Source: Gramella sp. KN1008
Lineage (GTDB): Bacteria > Bacteroidota > Bacteroidia > Flavobacteriales > Flavobacteriaceae
Length of the DNA: 64,000 nt
NCBI RefSeq assembly: GCF_004332155.1
Contig: NZ_SJDV01000002.1
Location: 1 to 64,000 of the forward strand
Reading direction: 5' to 3'
Shown: positions 1 through 8,221 of the stretch, one piece after another
Numbering within the stretch: position 1 is the first letter of the stretch
Layout: every line of letters starts with the position of its first letter
Notes under the pieces: generated by a model
The model's input: the letters and a program-made list of their open reading frames with translations, nothing else
Database searches by the model: none
What the model was told of the DNA's origin: nothing
Position numbers and translations under genes: made by a program

Positions 1-216
1 TGGACTAGAAATCTTTTATTCTTGATTGTTCTTTTCTTAATTCTGTTTTACCAAATCTAATTATTAGCCACCATAAAAATCCTCCTAAGTCTGTAAAGAT
101 CTCATATCGCATTTGAAGATGGTTTTTATGTGTTTAAATCAGTCCGCAATTTACTTCTTTCTTGAATTTATGTGAAAATGCGCTACAACTCGTTATATTC
201 ACGGCAATTTAAGCTT

Positions 217-1374
217 TTATTCTAAAATATTCCGGGATAAACGCAGATTGGAGTCTCCTTTATCGGCCCTCGTAAGCAGCTCCTTTAAACTGGCATCCAG
301 CGGACTCTGTATCTTTACTACATCTTTCTGGGCCACATGAGTGTAGATCATTGTGGTCTCCGGCTTCGCATGCCCTAACAAAGCCTGGATGTAACGAAGG
401 TCCGTGCCGTTCTCAAGCATGTGCGTGGCGAAACTATGCCGAAGGGTATGCGGACTCACCCGCTTTTTGATCTTCGCCCTCTTGCACGATTCCTTTAAAA
501 AATGCCTTACGGCAGAGGCAGTATAGCACTTTTCCTTATAACCTTCAACAAAATAACGCTTAGGTGTATATGTTTGAAGATAATTGTAAATAAGAGGAAG
601 AATACTTTCCGCCAGCATCACATACCTGTCCTTTCTTCCCTTAGACTGTCTTATAAAAATCTGGCGTCTGTCAATATCTATATCTTTCAGTTCAAGAGAG
701 ATCAGTTCTCCAATACGTAGCCCGGCAGAATAAATAAGCGCCAGTACGCAGCGATGTTTAAGGTTCCTGGTAAGCCGCAGTAAATCCAGTACTTCCTCTT
801 TGCTTAAAACGGTTGGCAGATAACTGCTTTTCTTGGGTCTTTTCATTTTATCCGTTTCAAATAGCGCCAGGCCCGAGAATACAAAATAATGCTTAAGAGC
901 TGTAATACACTGTCGGTGAGAACTAATGGAATAGTGTTTCCCGGCGATTTGTTCTTCATTGAACCTGGCTACATCGCTTTCAGTGAAAGTAATTGCTTCG
1001 GGATACATCTTCAGGAATTTAGTGACAAAATTCATATACGTCTTCACCGTACTTTCACTGTACCGCATCCCACAAAGGTATTTTCTAAACGCATCCGTCT
1101 TATCCTGCTTGATCTCTGTTTTTTGGATTGATTCATTCAGTTTTGAATAGTCCATTAATGAATCATCTGCAACGATCTGGCCTTTCTTAAGGTGTATCAG
1201 GAAACGATCCAATAGTTGGCGGTTAGCATTGATATAAAAACACTGGAAAGTTTGTGACCAGCGCAGTCCCTCAAATAGCTTTAAATACTCCTTTAAAGGA
1301 AGGCTGAATTTAAAATCCACACCTATCTGATGTTCATTCCGGTGGCGGAAAATAAACAAATTCACTTTTTTCAT
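217..1374 (-). CDS. tyrosine recombinase (phage/integron-type integrase)
   Basis: A 385-residue site-specific recombinase that cuts and rejoins DNA through a tyrosine intermediate. The N-terminal part (about 90-175) looks like a SAM-like core-binding domain. The C-terminal catalytic domain shows the expected set: Arg in AGLRIGE (about 219), the HTLRHS box (about 313), LLGHAKPETT (about 335) and the nucleophile Tyr in MIYTH. The catalytic residues appear intact, so it should be active. It stands alone: no excisionase, phage gene or clear attachment site is visible in the 216 bases downstream. It could be a residue of an integrative element extending left of the window, or a chromosomal Xer-like or integron-like enzyme. 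Family confident, element type unknown. Confidence 0.9.
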   Translation of the reverse strand: MKKVNLFIFRHRNEHQIGVDFKFSLPLKEYLKLFEGLRWSQTFQCFYINANRQLLDRFLIHLKKGQIVADDSLMDYSKLNESIQKTEIKQDKTDAFRKYLCGMRYSESTVKTYMNFVTKFLKMYPEAITFTESDVARFNEEQIAGKHYSISSHRQCITALKHYFVFSGLALFETDKMKRPKKSSYLPTVLSKEEVLDLLRLTRNLKHRCVLALIYSAGLRIGELISLELKDIDIDRRQIFIRQSKGRKDRYVMLAESILPLIYNYLQTYTPKRYFVEGYKEKCYTASAVRHFLKESCKRAKIKKRVSPHTLRHSFATHMLENGTDLRYIQALLGHAKPETTMIYTHVAQKDVVKIQSPLDASLKELLTRADKGDSNLRLSRNILE

Positions 1375-1590
1375 AAGCTGAAGAATAAGAGATTAAATAT
1401 AGTTGAAAATCAACCTCTTGGAATTTTTATTTTTAGCTGAAAACGTTAAATTTTTCCTACCGAAAGTTTTCCCTTTAAAAGCTGTATTTTGAGTTTAAAA
1501 AATTATATATCAGATGGTTACATAGGATTAATTATTTTCCTGAAATTGAATTTTTGGTAATATCTTACAGTATAAATTCCTCGGTATGAT

Positions 1591-2694
1591 ATGAATCTGC
1601 AACCAAAAATAAAAGCCCAGATCTTTCTCGTGATAGGGGTGACGCTTTTCTGGATGGCCAGCGGTTTATTTATGGCTTTCTATAAGTGCGTGAATTATAT
1701 ACCTGCTTCCAATGAGTTCATCTTTGTGGTGCCGAATCAGTTATCATTTGGATCTTTTCTGCTTATCAATATCATCGGGCCGGCTGTGGGTGGATTTATA
1801 GGAGGAAGTATTTTAATTTTTAGGCTTAGTGAAAACCTGCGTAAAAGAAGCTACAGGTATTATGTTTTTGTCAACTTCTGTTTCTTTCTAGGCTTTATCC
1901 TGGTCCTTAATACCCTTATTCCTTACTGGTTCTACTACCGGGAGCAAATTCACAGTGCCGCTGACCCGTTTTCCACAGCGCTTGATCTTCTTATACTGGA
2001 TCCCTATGCCCTGCGTAATATAGTTACCTGGCTGGTAATTGCCTGGCTCACCGTGCAGGGTCTTAATATCTATGAAAAATATGCCCCCACAACCCTTATC
2101 TCGCTATTTATGGGCCGTTATCACCGGCCACATGAGGTAAGCCGGATCTTTATGTTCCTTGATCTCAGCGATTCTACTGGCATAGCCGAAAAGCTTGGAC
2201 ATATTCAGTTCTTTGAACTCCTTAAGGATTTCTTTAGTGATATGACAGATCCTATCCTGGATTCCCAGGGCGAGATCTACCAGTATATAGGGGATGAGAT
2301 CGTTGTAAGCTGGCCCATTCGTCGTTCTGTTTTAAAGCATGTGCAGCCCCTTGCCTGTTTCTTCCGTATAGAAAAAAGCGTGGAGAATAAAGCCAATTAT
2401 TATCTTGAGAAATATGGACTCTTACCCGGTTTCAAGGCCGCCATACATAGCGGTGAAGTAGTGGTGGGGGAGATAGGCGTGATCAAAAGGGAGATCGTCT
2501 ACTCAGGTGATATCCTTAATACCACTTCACGTATGCTGGAACAGTGTAAGATATATAATCAGAAACTCATCATTTCAAGCCAGCTCATTGAGATTTTTCC
2601 GAAGAAGAAAATTGAAGAATACAATTTGTATGAGCTTGGAGAAATGGCTTTAAGGGGTAAGAGCAGAATGATGAGACTTTATGGAGTAAGCTGA
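1591..2694 (+). CDS. membrane-anchored class III adenylate/guanylate cyclase
   Basis: 367 residues. The first about 160 residues form roughly four hydrophobic segments; the catalytic domain follows (about 185-365). Both metal-binding aspartates are visible, in MFLDLSDST (D191) and IGDEIVVSW (D235), and the transition-state pair in ILNTTSRM (N310, R314). This supports an active enzyme making cAMP or cGMP at the inner membrane; substrate choice cannot be settled by eye. It lies 0.7 kb upstream of a Crp/Fnr gene on the same strand, but that regulator lacks the usual cyclic-nucleotide pocket, so a direct cyclase-receptor link should not be assumed. The ATG follows an AT-rich 216-base gap. Confidence 0.85.
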   Translation: MNLQPKIKAQIFLVIGVTLFWMASGLFMAFYKCVNYIPASNEFIFVVPNQLSFGSFLLINIIGPAVGGFIGGSILIFRLSENLRKRSYRYYVFVNFCFFLGFILVLNTLIPYWFYYREQIHSAADPFSTALDLLILDPYALRNIVTWLVIAWLTVQGLNIYEKYAPTTLISLFMGRYHRPHEVSRIFMFLDLSDSTGIAEKLGHIQFFELLKDFFSDMTDPILDSQGEIYQYIGDEIVVSWPIRRSVLKHVQPLACFFRIEKSVENKANYYLEKYGLLPGFKAAIHSGEVVVGEIGVIKREIVYSGDILNTTSRMLEQCKIYNQKLIISSQLIEIFPKKKIEEYNLYELGEMALRGKSRMMRLYGVS

Positions 2695-2707
2695 TATTCT
2701 GAAATTG

Positions 2708-3100
2708 CTAATGCAGCTTCATTCTTTCCGGATGTTCGTGTTGTTTTCGGTCCAGGTACCAGTAGAGGAGATAGAGCATACCGGGAGGAAAGATACCAAG
2801 AAGGAACTTCAGATCCAGCACGTTATTAAGAAGCATGGCGGTAATGATGGAAAGGGACGAAATTAGACCACCAAGGCCCGGCCATTTATAGGCAAGTGCA
2901 AGCCCCGTGATCGTACCTATGGGAAAACATATAAAAGTTATAATATCCTTATTGCTCAGGGATCCGGTACCGGTTTCCTCGGTTCCAAAAATATGGGCGA
3001 TCAGAAAGAAGAGTACAAAGGCCAGGATAATACTTCCCCAGGCCCTGGCAACCCAGAGGATACTACGGGTAAGATATTGGAAATAAGTAATCATGAGCAC
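2708..3100 (-). CDS. small multi-pass membrane protein, function unknown
   Basis: 130 residues with about four hydrophobic helices (about 15-37, 50-70, 78-95, 98-115) and a charged His/Glu-rich C-terminal tail. The Gly/Pro-containing loops (CFPIGTITGLALAYKWPG) resemble small uncharacterised Bacteroidota membrane proteins. No catalytic motif is visible. It is convergent with the cyclase gene (13-base gap) and faces away from the Crp/Fnr gene. I do not recognise a functional family with certainty. Confidence 0.7.
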   Translation of the reverse strand: MLMITYFQYLTRSILWVARAWGSIILAFVLFFLIAHIFGTEETGTGSLSNKDIITFICFPIGTITGLALAYKWPGLGGLISSLSIITAMLLNNVLDLKFLLGIFPPGMLYLLYWYLDRKQHEHPERMKLH

Positions 3101-3424
3101 CTGTTTTCATGAAACGTTTTCACTCTCTAATTTATGCATTTTTACTGACAATGCCTTGGCTTGAATTGTTTAAAAGGGCTTTTTTCATATAATTTGGCAG
3201 GGCATTTCCAATTCTTGCTATCCGGTCTGGTCTGGTTGGTTTACTACCAATACGGAATCCTTATATTTAAAAAAGCCTGTCGCATAAATGTTCATTTATA
3301 TTACTTCCTTCAGAATTTATTGCCTTTTTCCTTTGAAAATGAGGGAAATATTATAACTCCTACCATTCCGCTGGGCTTTATTCTTAAATATTATTTCTAA
3401 TTTTAAGGCTTCAACTTTCCGCAT
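3101..3424. other. intergenic region, no supported gene
   Basis: AT-rich 324-base gap between the divergent membrane-protein gene and the Crp/Fnr gene; it must carry both promoters. A 79-codon open frame (3161-3400, plus) has a poor start and an unconvincing hydrophobic composition and I do not call it. No GTAAC-N4-GTTAC operator is present, so the Crp/Fnr gene shows no sign of autoregulation through that motif. Confidence 0.5.
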
Positions 3425-4057
3425 ATGAACGAAGAACTAAAGGAAGCTTACGGATTTCTTTTTGAAAAGGAATTACTTAACGAAATAGATGAAGTAGGTA
3501 CTATAAAAAGAATGAAGGCCGGTGAGACCATCATTGAAATAGGGGATTATGTGACAGGGATGCCGCTGCTTATAAACGGGGCTATCAAGATTTTGCGTGA
3601 AGATGAGGATGGCGATGAGCTGCTCCTTTATTTTATTGAAAGAGGCGATACCTGTGCCATGACACTTAGCTGCTGCCTGGGGCAATCTAAAAGCGAGATA
3701 AGGGCGGTTGCTGAAACCGATACTACTTTCGTGATGATCCCTGTAGCTAAAATGGAAGAATGGACTTCCAGGTATAAGACATGGCGTAATTTCGTTTTCC
3801 AGGCCTACCATGCCCGCCTTTCTGAAATGCTTGATACCATAGATGCCATCGCGTTTCTTAATATGGACCAGCGTCTTATGAGATATCTGCGGGACAGGGC
3901 AAAGATCAAAGGGGATGATTTGATCCAGAGTACGCATCAGGAGATCGCTTATGATCTGCATACCTCAAGGGTGGTAATCTCCAGGCTGCTCAAGAAACTT
4001 GAAATGGAAGGTAAGATCTCTCTTCAACGTAACCAGATAAAAGTAATAGACCTGTAA
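3425..4057 (+). CDS. Crp/Fnr-family regulator with Cys-rich effector pocket (putative sulfur/redox sensor)
   Basis: 210 residues: a cyclic-nucleotide-binding-like beta-roll (about 20-115), a dimerisation helix (about 120-145) and a winged HTH (about 150-210) with recognition helix HTSRVVISRLLKKLE. The segment that in CRP binds cAMP (a GE...RS/T cassette) is replaced by RGDTCAMTLSCCLG, placing three cysteines at 77, 83 and 84. It is therefore unlikely to bind cAMP and may sense a thiol-reactive signal. In the recognition helix, the CRP Glu181 position is Val, consistent with a half-site other than TGTGA. The gene sits directly upstream of the TauE/SafE gene and of the first of five GTAAC-N4-GTTAC palindromes, which I infer to be its operators. 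Family sure; signal and operator assignment inferred. Confidence 0.88.
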   Translation: MNEELKEAYGFLFEKELLNEIDEVGTIKRMKAGETIIEIGDYVTGMPLLINGAIKILREDEDGDELLLYFIERGDTCAMTLSCCLGQSKSEIRAVAETDTTFVMIPVAKMEEWTSRYKTWRNFVFQAYHARLSEMLDTIDAIAFLNMDQRLMRYLRDRAKIKGDDLIQSTHQEIAYDLHTSRVVISRLLKKLEMEGKISLQRNQIKVIDL

Positions 4058-4074
4058 TGTCTCCTATTACTTTT

Positions 4075-4088
4075 GTAACCATTGTTAC
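4075..4088. promoter_or_regulatory. palindromic operator GTAAC-CATT-GTTAC (site 1)
   Basis: A 14-bp palindrome with a 4-base spacer, first of five in the window. A Bacteroidota-type -7 box TACTTTTG starts at 4111, exactly 29.5 bp from the palindrome centre, ahead of the TauE/SafE gene (ATG at 4138). The operator occupies the place of the -33 element, as in class II Crp/Fnr activation. Likely bound by the adjacent Crp/Fnr protein (inference). Confidence 0.75.
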
Positions 4089-4110
4089 TGCAAAACCTAC
4101 GGTCTCGTAT

Positions 4111-4118
4111 TACTTTTG
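4111..4118 (+). promoter_or_regulatory. -7 promoter box TACTTTTG of the TauE/SafE gene
   Basis: Perfect match to the Bacteroidota -7 consensus TAnnTTTG, 27 bases upstream of the ATG, with no TTTG -33 element at the usual distance. The operator at 4075-4088 lies in its place, which suggests activator-dependent transcription. Confidence 0.65.
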
Positions 4119-4137
4119 CGCACGATTAAGCTGAAAG

Positions 4138-4938
4138 ATGGATTTACTTGAGATATTGGGATATTTTGGAGGATTGTTAATAGGAGTCGTTCTGGGCCTT
4201 ATTGGTGGTGGTGGTTCCATACTTACCGTTCCGGTAATGGTCTATTTACTGGCCATAAACCCGGTCACCGCTACAGCCTATTCCCTTTTCGTAGTGGGAA
4301 CTTCTTCCCTGGTGGGCGCTCTGCGGAACATTCCGAAGAAACTTATCGATTTCAGGACGGCGATCGTTTTTGCCATTCCGGCCTTTGTAGCTGTTTACCT
4401 TACTCGTAAGTTCCTCGTGCCCGCTATTCCGGACGAGATTTTTACCCTGGCAGGTTTTACGCTTACCAAAAATATTGGGATCATGATCTTCTTTGCCATT
4501 ATTATGATCGTGGCGGCTATCTCTATGATCCTTGAAAAAGACAATGGAAAAGATGTGCAGGAAGTAAAGGTTTCCTATAATTATCCGCTTATCATTATTG
4601 AAGGCATCGCAGTAGGTTTGCTTACAGGTATCGTTGGAGCGGGCGGTGGATTCCTTATAATCCCTGCTCTTGTTCTATTGGCCAAATTACCTATGAAGAA
4701 AGCGGTGGCCACATCGCTGCTTATCATAGCTATTAAATCCCTTATAGGCTTTATTGGGGATGTAGAAAATATGAAGATCGATTGGATATTCCTGCTAATT
4801 TTCACTTCGCTCTCTATAGTAGGGATCTGGCTGGGTGTTTACCTTAATAATTTCATTAATGGGAAGAAGCTGAAAAAAGCATTTGGATGGTTCGTACTCC
4901 TCATGGGGGTTTATATCATCTGGAAAGAACTTTATTAA
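4138..4938 (+). CDS. TauE/SafE-family sulfite/sulfur-anion exporter
   Basis: 266 residues, about eight transmembrane helices. The two halves carry the internal repeat typical of the family: GLIGGGGSILTVPVMVYL near residue 20 and GIVGAGGGFLIIPALVLL near 165. Members move sulfite, sulfoacetate, thiosulfate or related organosulfur anions across the inner membrane. It follows the Crp/Fnr gene by 80 bases with its own operator and -7 box, and shares the operator with the CstB-like and YeeE/YedE genes. That context suggests removal of sulfite or thiosulfate produced by persulfide oxidation. The family is confident; the substrate is inferred from context. Confidence 0.88.
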   Translation: MDLLEILGYFGGLLIGVVLGLIGGGGSILTVPVMVYLLAINPVTATAYSLFVVGTSSLVGALRNIPKKLIDFRTAIVFAIPAFVAVYLTRKFLVPAIPDEIFTLAGFTLTKNIGIMIFFAIIMIVAAISMILEKDNGKDVQEVKVSYNYPLIIIEGIAVGLLTGIVGAGGGFLIIPALVLLAKLPMKKAVATSLLIIAIKSLIGFIGDVENMKIDWIFLLIFTSLSIVGIWLGVYLNNFINGKKLKKAFGWFVLLMGVYIIWKELY

Positions 4939-4961
4939 ATATCTGTTAAGTTCTCTGTGAG

Positions 4962-4977
4962 TGTAACAAATGTTACA
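4962..4977. promoter_or_regulatory. palindromic operator TGTAAC-AAAT-GTTACA (site 2)
   Basis: Second copy, with arms extended by one base on each side. A -7-like box TATCTTCC begins at 4999, again exactly 29.5 bp from the centre, though it matches TAnnTTTG less well than the others. The next gene downstream is cydA (5441), so a transcript from here would carry a leader of about 430 bases. Confidence 0.65.
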
Positions 4978-5440
4978 TTCAGATTTAATGGAATATTCTA
5001 TCTTCCTTGATCTTTTAATCTTTCCCCCCCGTATTTAATAGAATAAGTTCAACAAATTAAAAAAGAATTTGATTAGTTAGGTTAGTTGTACCGGAAAGGT
5101 TAGAATTCAGTATCCGGATAGCAGGGTAATGTTTTTCTGGTGATTTGGCAGGGGGAAGATAACTTGCATAAATTCAGGTTGCGACCGAATAGAGAACCTC
5201 TTTCTTTCAAACATTTCGAAAAACAATTCTTAAAGATCACAAGGTCTGTTTAGAATGGTTAGGTGTCCCGGTTATCCGGATATTGCCTCTCCGGGAATAC
5301 TTCTTCATTATAACCTTAAATCTTTCTAAATATTGGAAGGCTTTCAAGGTGAACCTTCAAAATTTACCTAAATTTATAAGCCAAAGAACAGGTCCTTTCA
5401 GCTTATTTCCTGCTGGTCTGGCCTTAAAAACATTCCTTTA
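4978..5440 (+). other. long non-coding leader or intergenic region upstream of cydA
   Basis: No open frame of credible length was found on either strand. The region begins with a -7-like box at 4999-5006 and ends directly at the cydA ATG. It contains several short inverted repeats, for example GAAGG...CCTTC around 5336-5360 and a CCGG-rich stretch around 5268-5295. It could be the 5' leader of cydAB, could contain an independent small RNA, or could hide a second promoter close to cydA. I recognise no known riboswitch. Confidence 0.45.
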
Positions 5441-6742
5441 ATGGAAAACCTTGATTACGCCAGGCTTCAAATGGCATTCACCCTTGGCTTTCATATAATT
5501 TTTGCTTGTATTGGCATGGTCATGCCTTTTTTTATGGTGGTATCCCATAAAAAGTGGCTTAATACCCGCAAGCCTCTTTATCTTAAACTAACAAAGGCCT
5601 GGCAAAAGGGCGTAGCGATCTTTTTCGTTACTGGAGCCGTATCGGGAACAGCCCTATCCTTTGAACTTGGAATGCTCTGGCCCGAATTCATGAAACACGC
5701 GGGTCCGGTGATAGGTATGCCTTTTTCGCTGGAAGGCGCAGCTTTCTTTGTAGAAGCTATCGCTTTGGGATTTTATCTGTATGGATGGAATAAACTCCCG
5801 GAAACATTCCATTGGATCACCGGTATCATAATAGGGATTTCAGGAGTGGCTTCGGGGATCCTGGTGGTTTCGGCCAATGCATGGATGAATGCGCCTGCAG
5901 GCTTTGAAGTGATAAATGGAGAATTCGTCAATATAGATCCGGTAGCCGCCTTCTTTAACGAAGCCTGGTTCACCCAGGCCCTGCATATGACCCTCGCCGC
6001 CTTTGCAGCGACCGGATTTGCCGTCGCAGGTGTGCACGCTTTCCAGATTCTGCGCAATAAAAGTGTGGAACTGCATAAGGCTGCATTTAAAATAGCCATT
6101 TTCTTCGGCGGGGTGGCGGCCCTGCTTCAACCCTTGAGCGGGGATCTGTCAGCCAAGGATATCGCGCAGAGGCAACCTGTGAAACTGGCGGCCATGGAAG
6201 CTCATTATGAAACTAAAAGGAATGCGCCGTTATATATAGGGGGGCTGGTGAATGAGCAGGCCAGGGAAGTAACACATAAGATAGAGATCCCAGGGGCATT
6301 GTCCTTTCTGGCCTTTGGAGATTTTGATGCTGAGGTGAAGGGACTGGAAGCTTTTCCCGAAGATGAATTACCCCGGGTAGCCATTGTACATTACGCCTTC
6401 CAGGTCATGGTGGGGATAGGTACTTTATTGATGATAGCCGCGATTATTTACTTTATAAGCCTTAAGAAGAAGAGCTGGTGGAATAGCCGAAAGTTCTGGT
6501 GGTTTTTTGCCTTATTAAGCCCTCTGGGCTTTATCGCTGTGGAAGCCGGTTGGGTGGTTACCGAAGTAGGGCGCCAGCCATGGATCGTCTATAATGTGAT
6601 GCGAACCAGTGAGGCTGTAACACCAATGCCTGGGCTGGAGTATAGTTTTTATATGTATGTCCTGGTTTACCTCGCCCTGGCCGTCACCGTCGCCTGGCTT
6701 ATGAACCGCCAGATAAAGGTGCTTAACAATTCAATTGGATGA
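5441..6742 (+). CDS. cydA: cytochrome bd ubiquinol oxidase subunit I
   Basis: 433 residues, about nine transmembrane helices. Signature elements are visible: His18 in LGFHIIF (heme ligand region), the Glu-containing helix FSLEGAAFFVEAIALG (about 97-112), and GRQPW near residue 380. The loop between the middle helices is short, as in the short-Q-loop (CIO-type) branch. It oxidises quinol and reduces oxygen to water without proton pumping. Cytochrome bd oxidases are known to resist sulfide and cyanide better than heme-copper oxidases. This fits the operator of the sulfur regulon far upstream. cydB overlaps its stop codon by 4 bases (ATGA). Confidence 0.95.
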   Translation: MENLDYARLQMAFTLGFHIIFACIGMVMPFFMVVSHKKWLNTRKPLYLKLTKAWQKGVAIFFVTGAVSGTALSFELGMLWPEFMKHAGPVIGMPFSLEGAAFFVEAIALGFYLYGWNKLPETFHWITGIIIGISGVASGILVVSANAWMNAPAGFEVINGEFVNIDPVAAFFNEAWFTQALHMTLAAFAATGFAVAGVHAFQILRNKSVELHKAAFKIAIFFGGVAALLQPLSGDLSAKDIAQRQPVKLAAMEAHYETKRNAPLYIGGLVNEQAREVTHKIEIPGALSFLAFGDFDAEVKGLEAFPEDELPRVAIVHYAFQVMVGIGTLLMIAAIIYFISLKKKSWWNSRKFWWFFALLSPLGFIAVEAGWVVTEVGRQPWIVYNVMRTSEAVTPMPGLEYSFYMYVLVYLALAVTVAWLMNRQIKVLNNSIG

Positions 6743-7773
6743 TCATGCTGTATGTAGTGTTATTTTTTACTTTCTTTTCGTTGTTTCTGTATGTGCTGCT
6801 GGGGGGTGCCGATTTTGGAGCAGGCATCGTTGAATTGTTCTCCTCGCGTGGCAATCGCAAGCTAACAAGGGATACGATTTATCGTGTTATGGGGCCTATC
6901 TGGGAAGCTAATCATATCTGGCTTATAATCCTTATTGTGATCTTATGGATAGCTTTTCCTTCTTATTTCAATATTATCATTATCTATCTCCATGTTCCGC
7001 TAACACTTGTGCTGCTTGGAATCACCATACGGGGTGTCGCCTTTATCTTCAGGCACTATGATGCTGTGGTAGATAGATCCCAGGTCTGGTATAACAGGCT
7101 TTTCCGAATAGGAAGCTTTATAACCCCGGTTTTCCTGGGTATGTCCTTCGGAACCCTTGTGAGCGGAAAGATCATTCTTACTACCGATTATTCTCAAATA
7201 GGCTTTGCCGATATCTTTCTATTTCCATGGCTGAATGTTTTTACCCTGCTTACGGGGCTGTTTTATGCCGCCCTTTGTGCGTTCCTTGCTTCAACCCTGC
7301 TCATTGGCGAAACCACAGGGGAGGTAAGAAAGATATATAGCCGTAAATCGGCAATTTTCACTATTACGCTTGTGCTTATCGGGGGAGCGGTACTGGCATA
7401 CGGATATTTTACAAATATGGTCTTTGTAAAGGACTTTTTACAGAATACCTTGTCACTGGCAGCCATAGCTCTTTCAGCCATTCTGCTGCTTCCGCTCTGG
7501 CAGTCTATAAAAAAACAATACAGTATGCGAACCAGGATACTGGCCGGAATACAGGTGTTGCTGGTGATCTTTGCAGCCGTTAACACTCATTTTCCAAATC
7601 TCATAATCACGAGTACTTCTGAACTTGACCTCCTGGCTGGAGCTGCTCCGGATTCGGTGATCAGGGTTCTGGGGATATCACTCATAATAGGAGGCGCCGT
7701 CATCTTACCGGGATTATTTCATCTGATGAAATCCTTTAATATGATCTATCCTAAAAAGGATCTTCATCAATAA
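6739..7773 (+). CDS. cydB: cytochrome bd ubiquinol oxidase subunit II
   Basis: 344 residues, about eight to nine transmembrane helices. The N-terminus contains the family-typical LLGGADFGAGIVELF and the GPIWEANHIWLI segment (about 52-63). It is the structural partner of CydA in the inner-membrane oxidase. The ATG overlaps the cydA stop, so the two are translationally coupled. No cydX-like small ORF or cydCD transporter was seen directly downstream; the next gene is a lipoprotein 131 bases further. Confidence 0.95.
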   Translation: MIMLYVVLFFTFFSLFLYVLLGGADFGAGIVELFSSRGNRKLTRDTIYRVMGPIWEANHIWLIILIVILWIAFPSYFNIIIIYLHVPLTLVLLGITIRGVAFIFRHYDAVVDRSQVWYNRLFRIGSFITPVFLGMSFGTLVSGKIILTTDYSQIGFADIFLFPWLNVFTLLTGLFYAALCAFLASTLLIGETTGEVRKIYSRKSAIFTITLVLIGGAVLAYGYFTNMVFVKDFLQNTLSLAAIALSAILLLPLWQSIKKQYSMRTRILAGIQVLLVIFAAVNTHFPNLIITSTSELDLLAGAAPDSVIRVLGISLIIGGAVILPGLFHLMKSFNMIYPKKDLHQ

Positions 7774-7904
7774 AACATATTGTAATAACCCTGTACATCT
7801 ATAGATAAAGAAAGTATAAAATCTATTGGATGTAGGCATAATCTGATGATTTTTGAGTAATTTCAGGGTAGATTTACATTAAATCCAATCTAAAAACACT
7901 TGAT

Positions 7905-8219
7905 ATGAGATCTTCAATTTTAAAAGGATTAGTATTTAGTACAATACTCCTTTTTTTCGCCTGTGGCGAAAGTACCGATGTTGTGGAATCTGGCACTTAC
8001 CAGGGAACCATCAAAGAGGTAGAGCCTGAAAAGAGCGAGATTTATGTTACCACCGATGATGACAAAACACTCGAACTTTATTTTACCGATAATACCAGCC
8101 TTACCAGGGATGGAAGCGAGGTAGACTTTTCAGAATTGAAGGAAGGTCAGAAGGTAGAAGTGGAAGTTGAGAAAGTGGGGCAAAGACTGGATCCCATTTC
8201 GGTAAAAATTATGGAATAG
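7905..8219 (+). CDS. small lipoprotein, OB-fold-like (DUF5666-like)
   Basis: 104 residues. A type II signal peptide ends in a lipobox at LLFFAC (Cys20), so the mature protein is lipid-anchored and about 85 residues long. The rest is a compact beta-strand-rich domain (GTYQGTIKEVEPEKSEIYV, then DFSELKEGQKVEVEVEKVG) resembling small OB-like DUF5666 proteins. Two bases separate it from the DUF2231 gene, so the two are probably cotranscribed. No enzymatic motif. The family suggestion is tentative; the lipoprotein call is firm. Confidence 0.75.
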   Translation: MRSSILKGLVFSTILLFFACGESTDVVESGTYQGTIKEVEPEKSEIYVTTDDDKTLELYFTDNTSLTRDGSEVDFSELKEGQKVEVEVEKVGQRLDPISVKIME

Positions 8220-8221
8220 GT

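Noticed and set aside
889..1131. Open frames opposite the recombinase gene
   Set aside because: Shadows of a clearly coding minus-strand gene with intact catalytic motifs.
1557..1568. GTAA-N4-TTAC palindrome ahead of the cyclase gene, resembling the regulon operator
   Set aside because: The arms lack the C/G positions and the spacing differs (12 bp instead of 14 bp); no -7 box at 29.5 bp.
3161..3400. 79-codon plus-strand open frame upstream of the Crp/Fnr gene
   Set aside because: No convincing start, Phe/Leu/Tyr-rich composition as expected from AT-rich DNA, and it would occupy the promoter region of the regulator.
1591..4057. Cyclase and Crp/Fnr protein as a cAMP producer-receptor pair
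   Set aside because: The regulator lacks the cAMP-binding cassette and the genes are separated by an opposite-strand gene.
4978..5440. Possible known riboswitch in the cydA leader
   Set aside because: No recognisable riboswitch core was found by eye; only short inverted repeats, so I report it as an unexplained leader.
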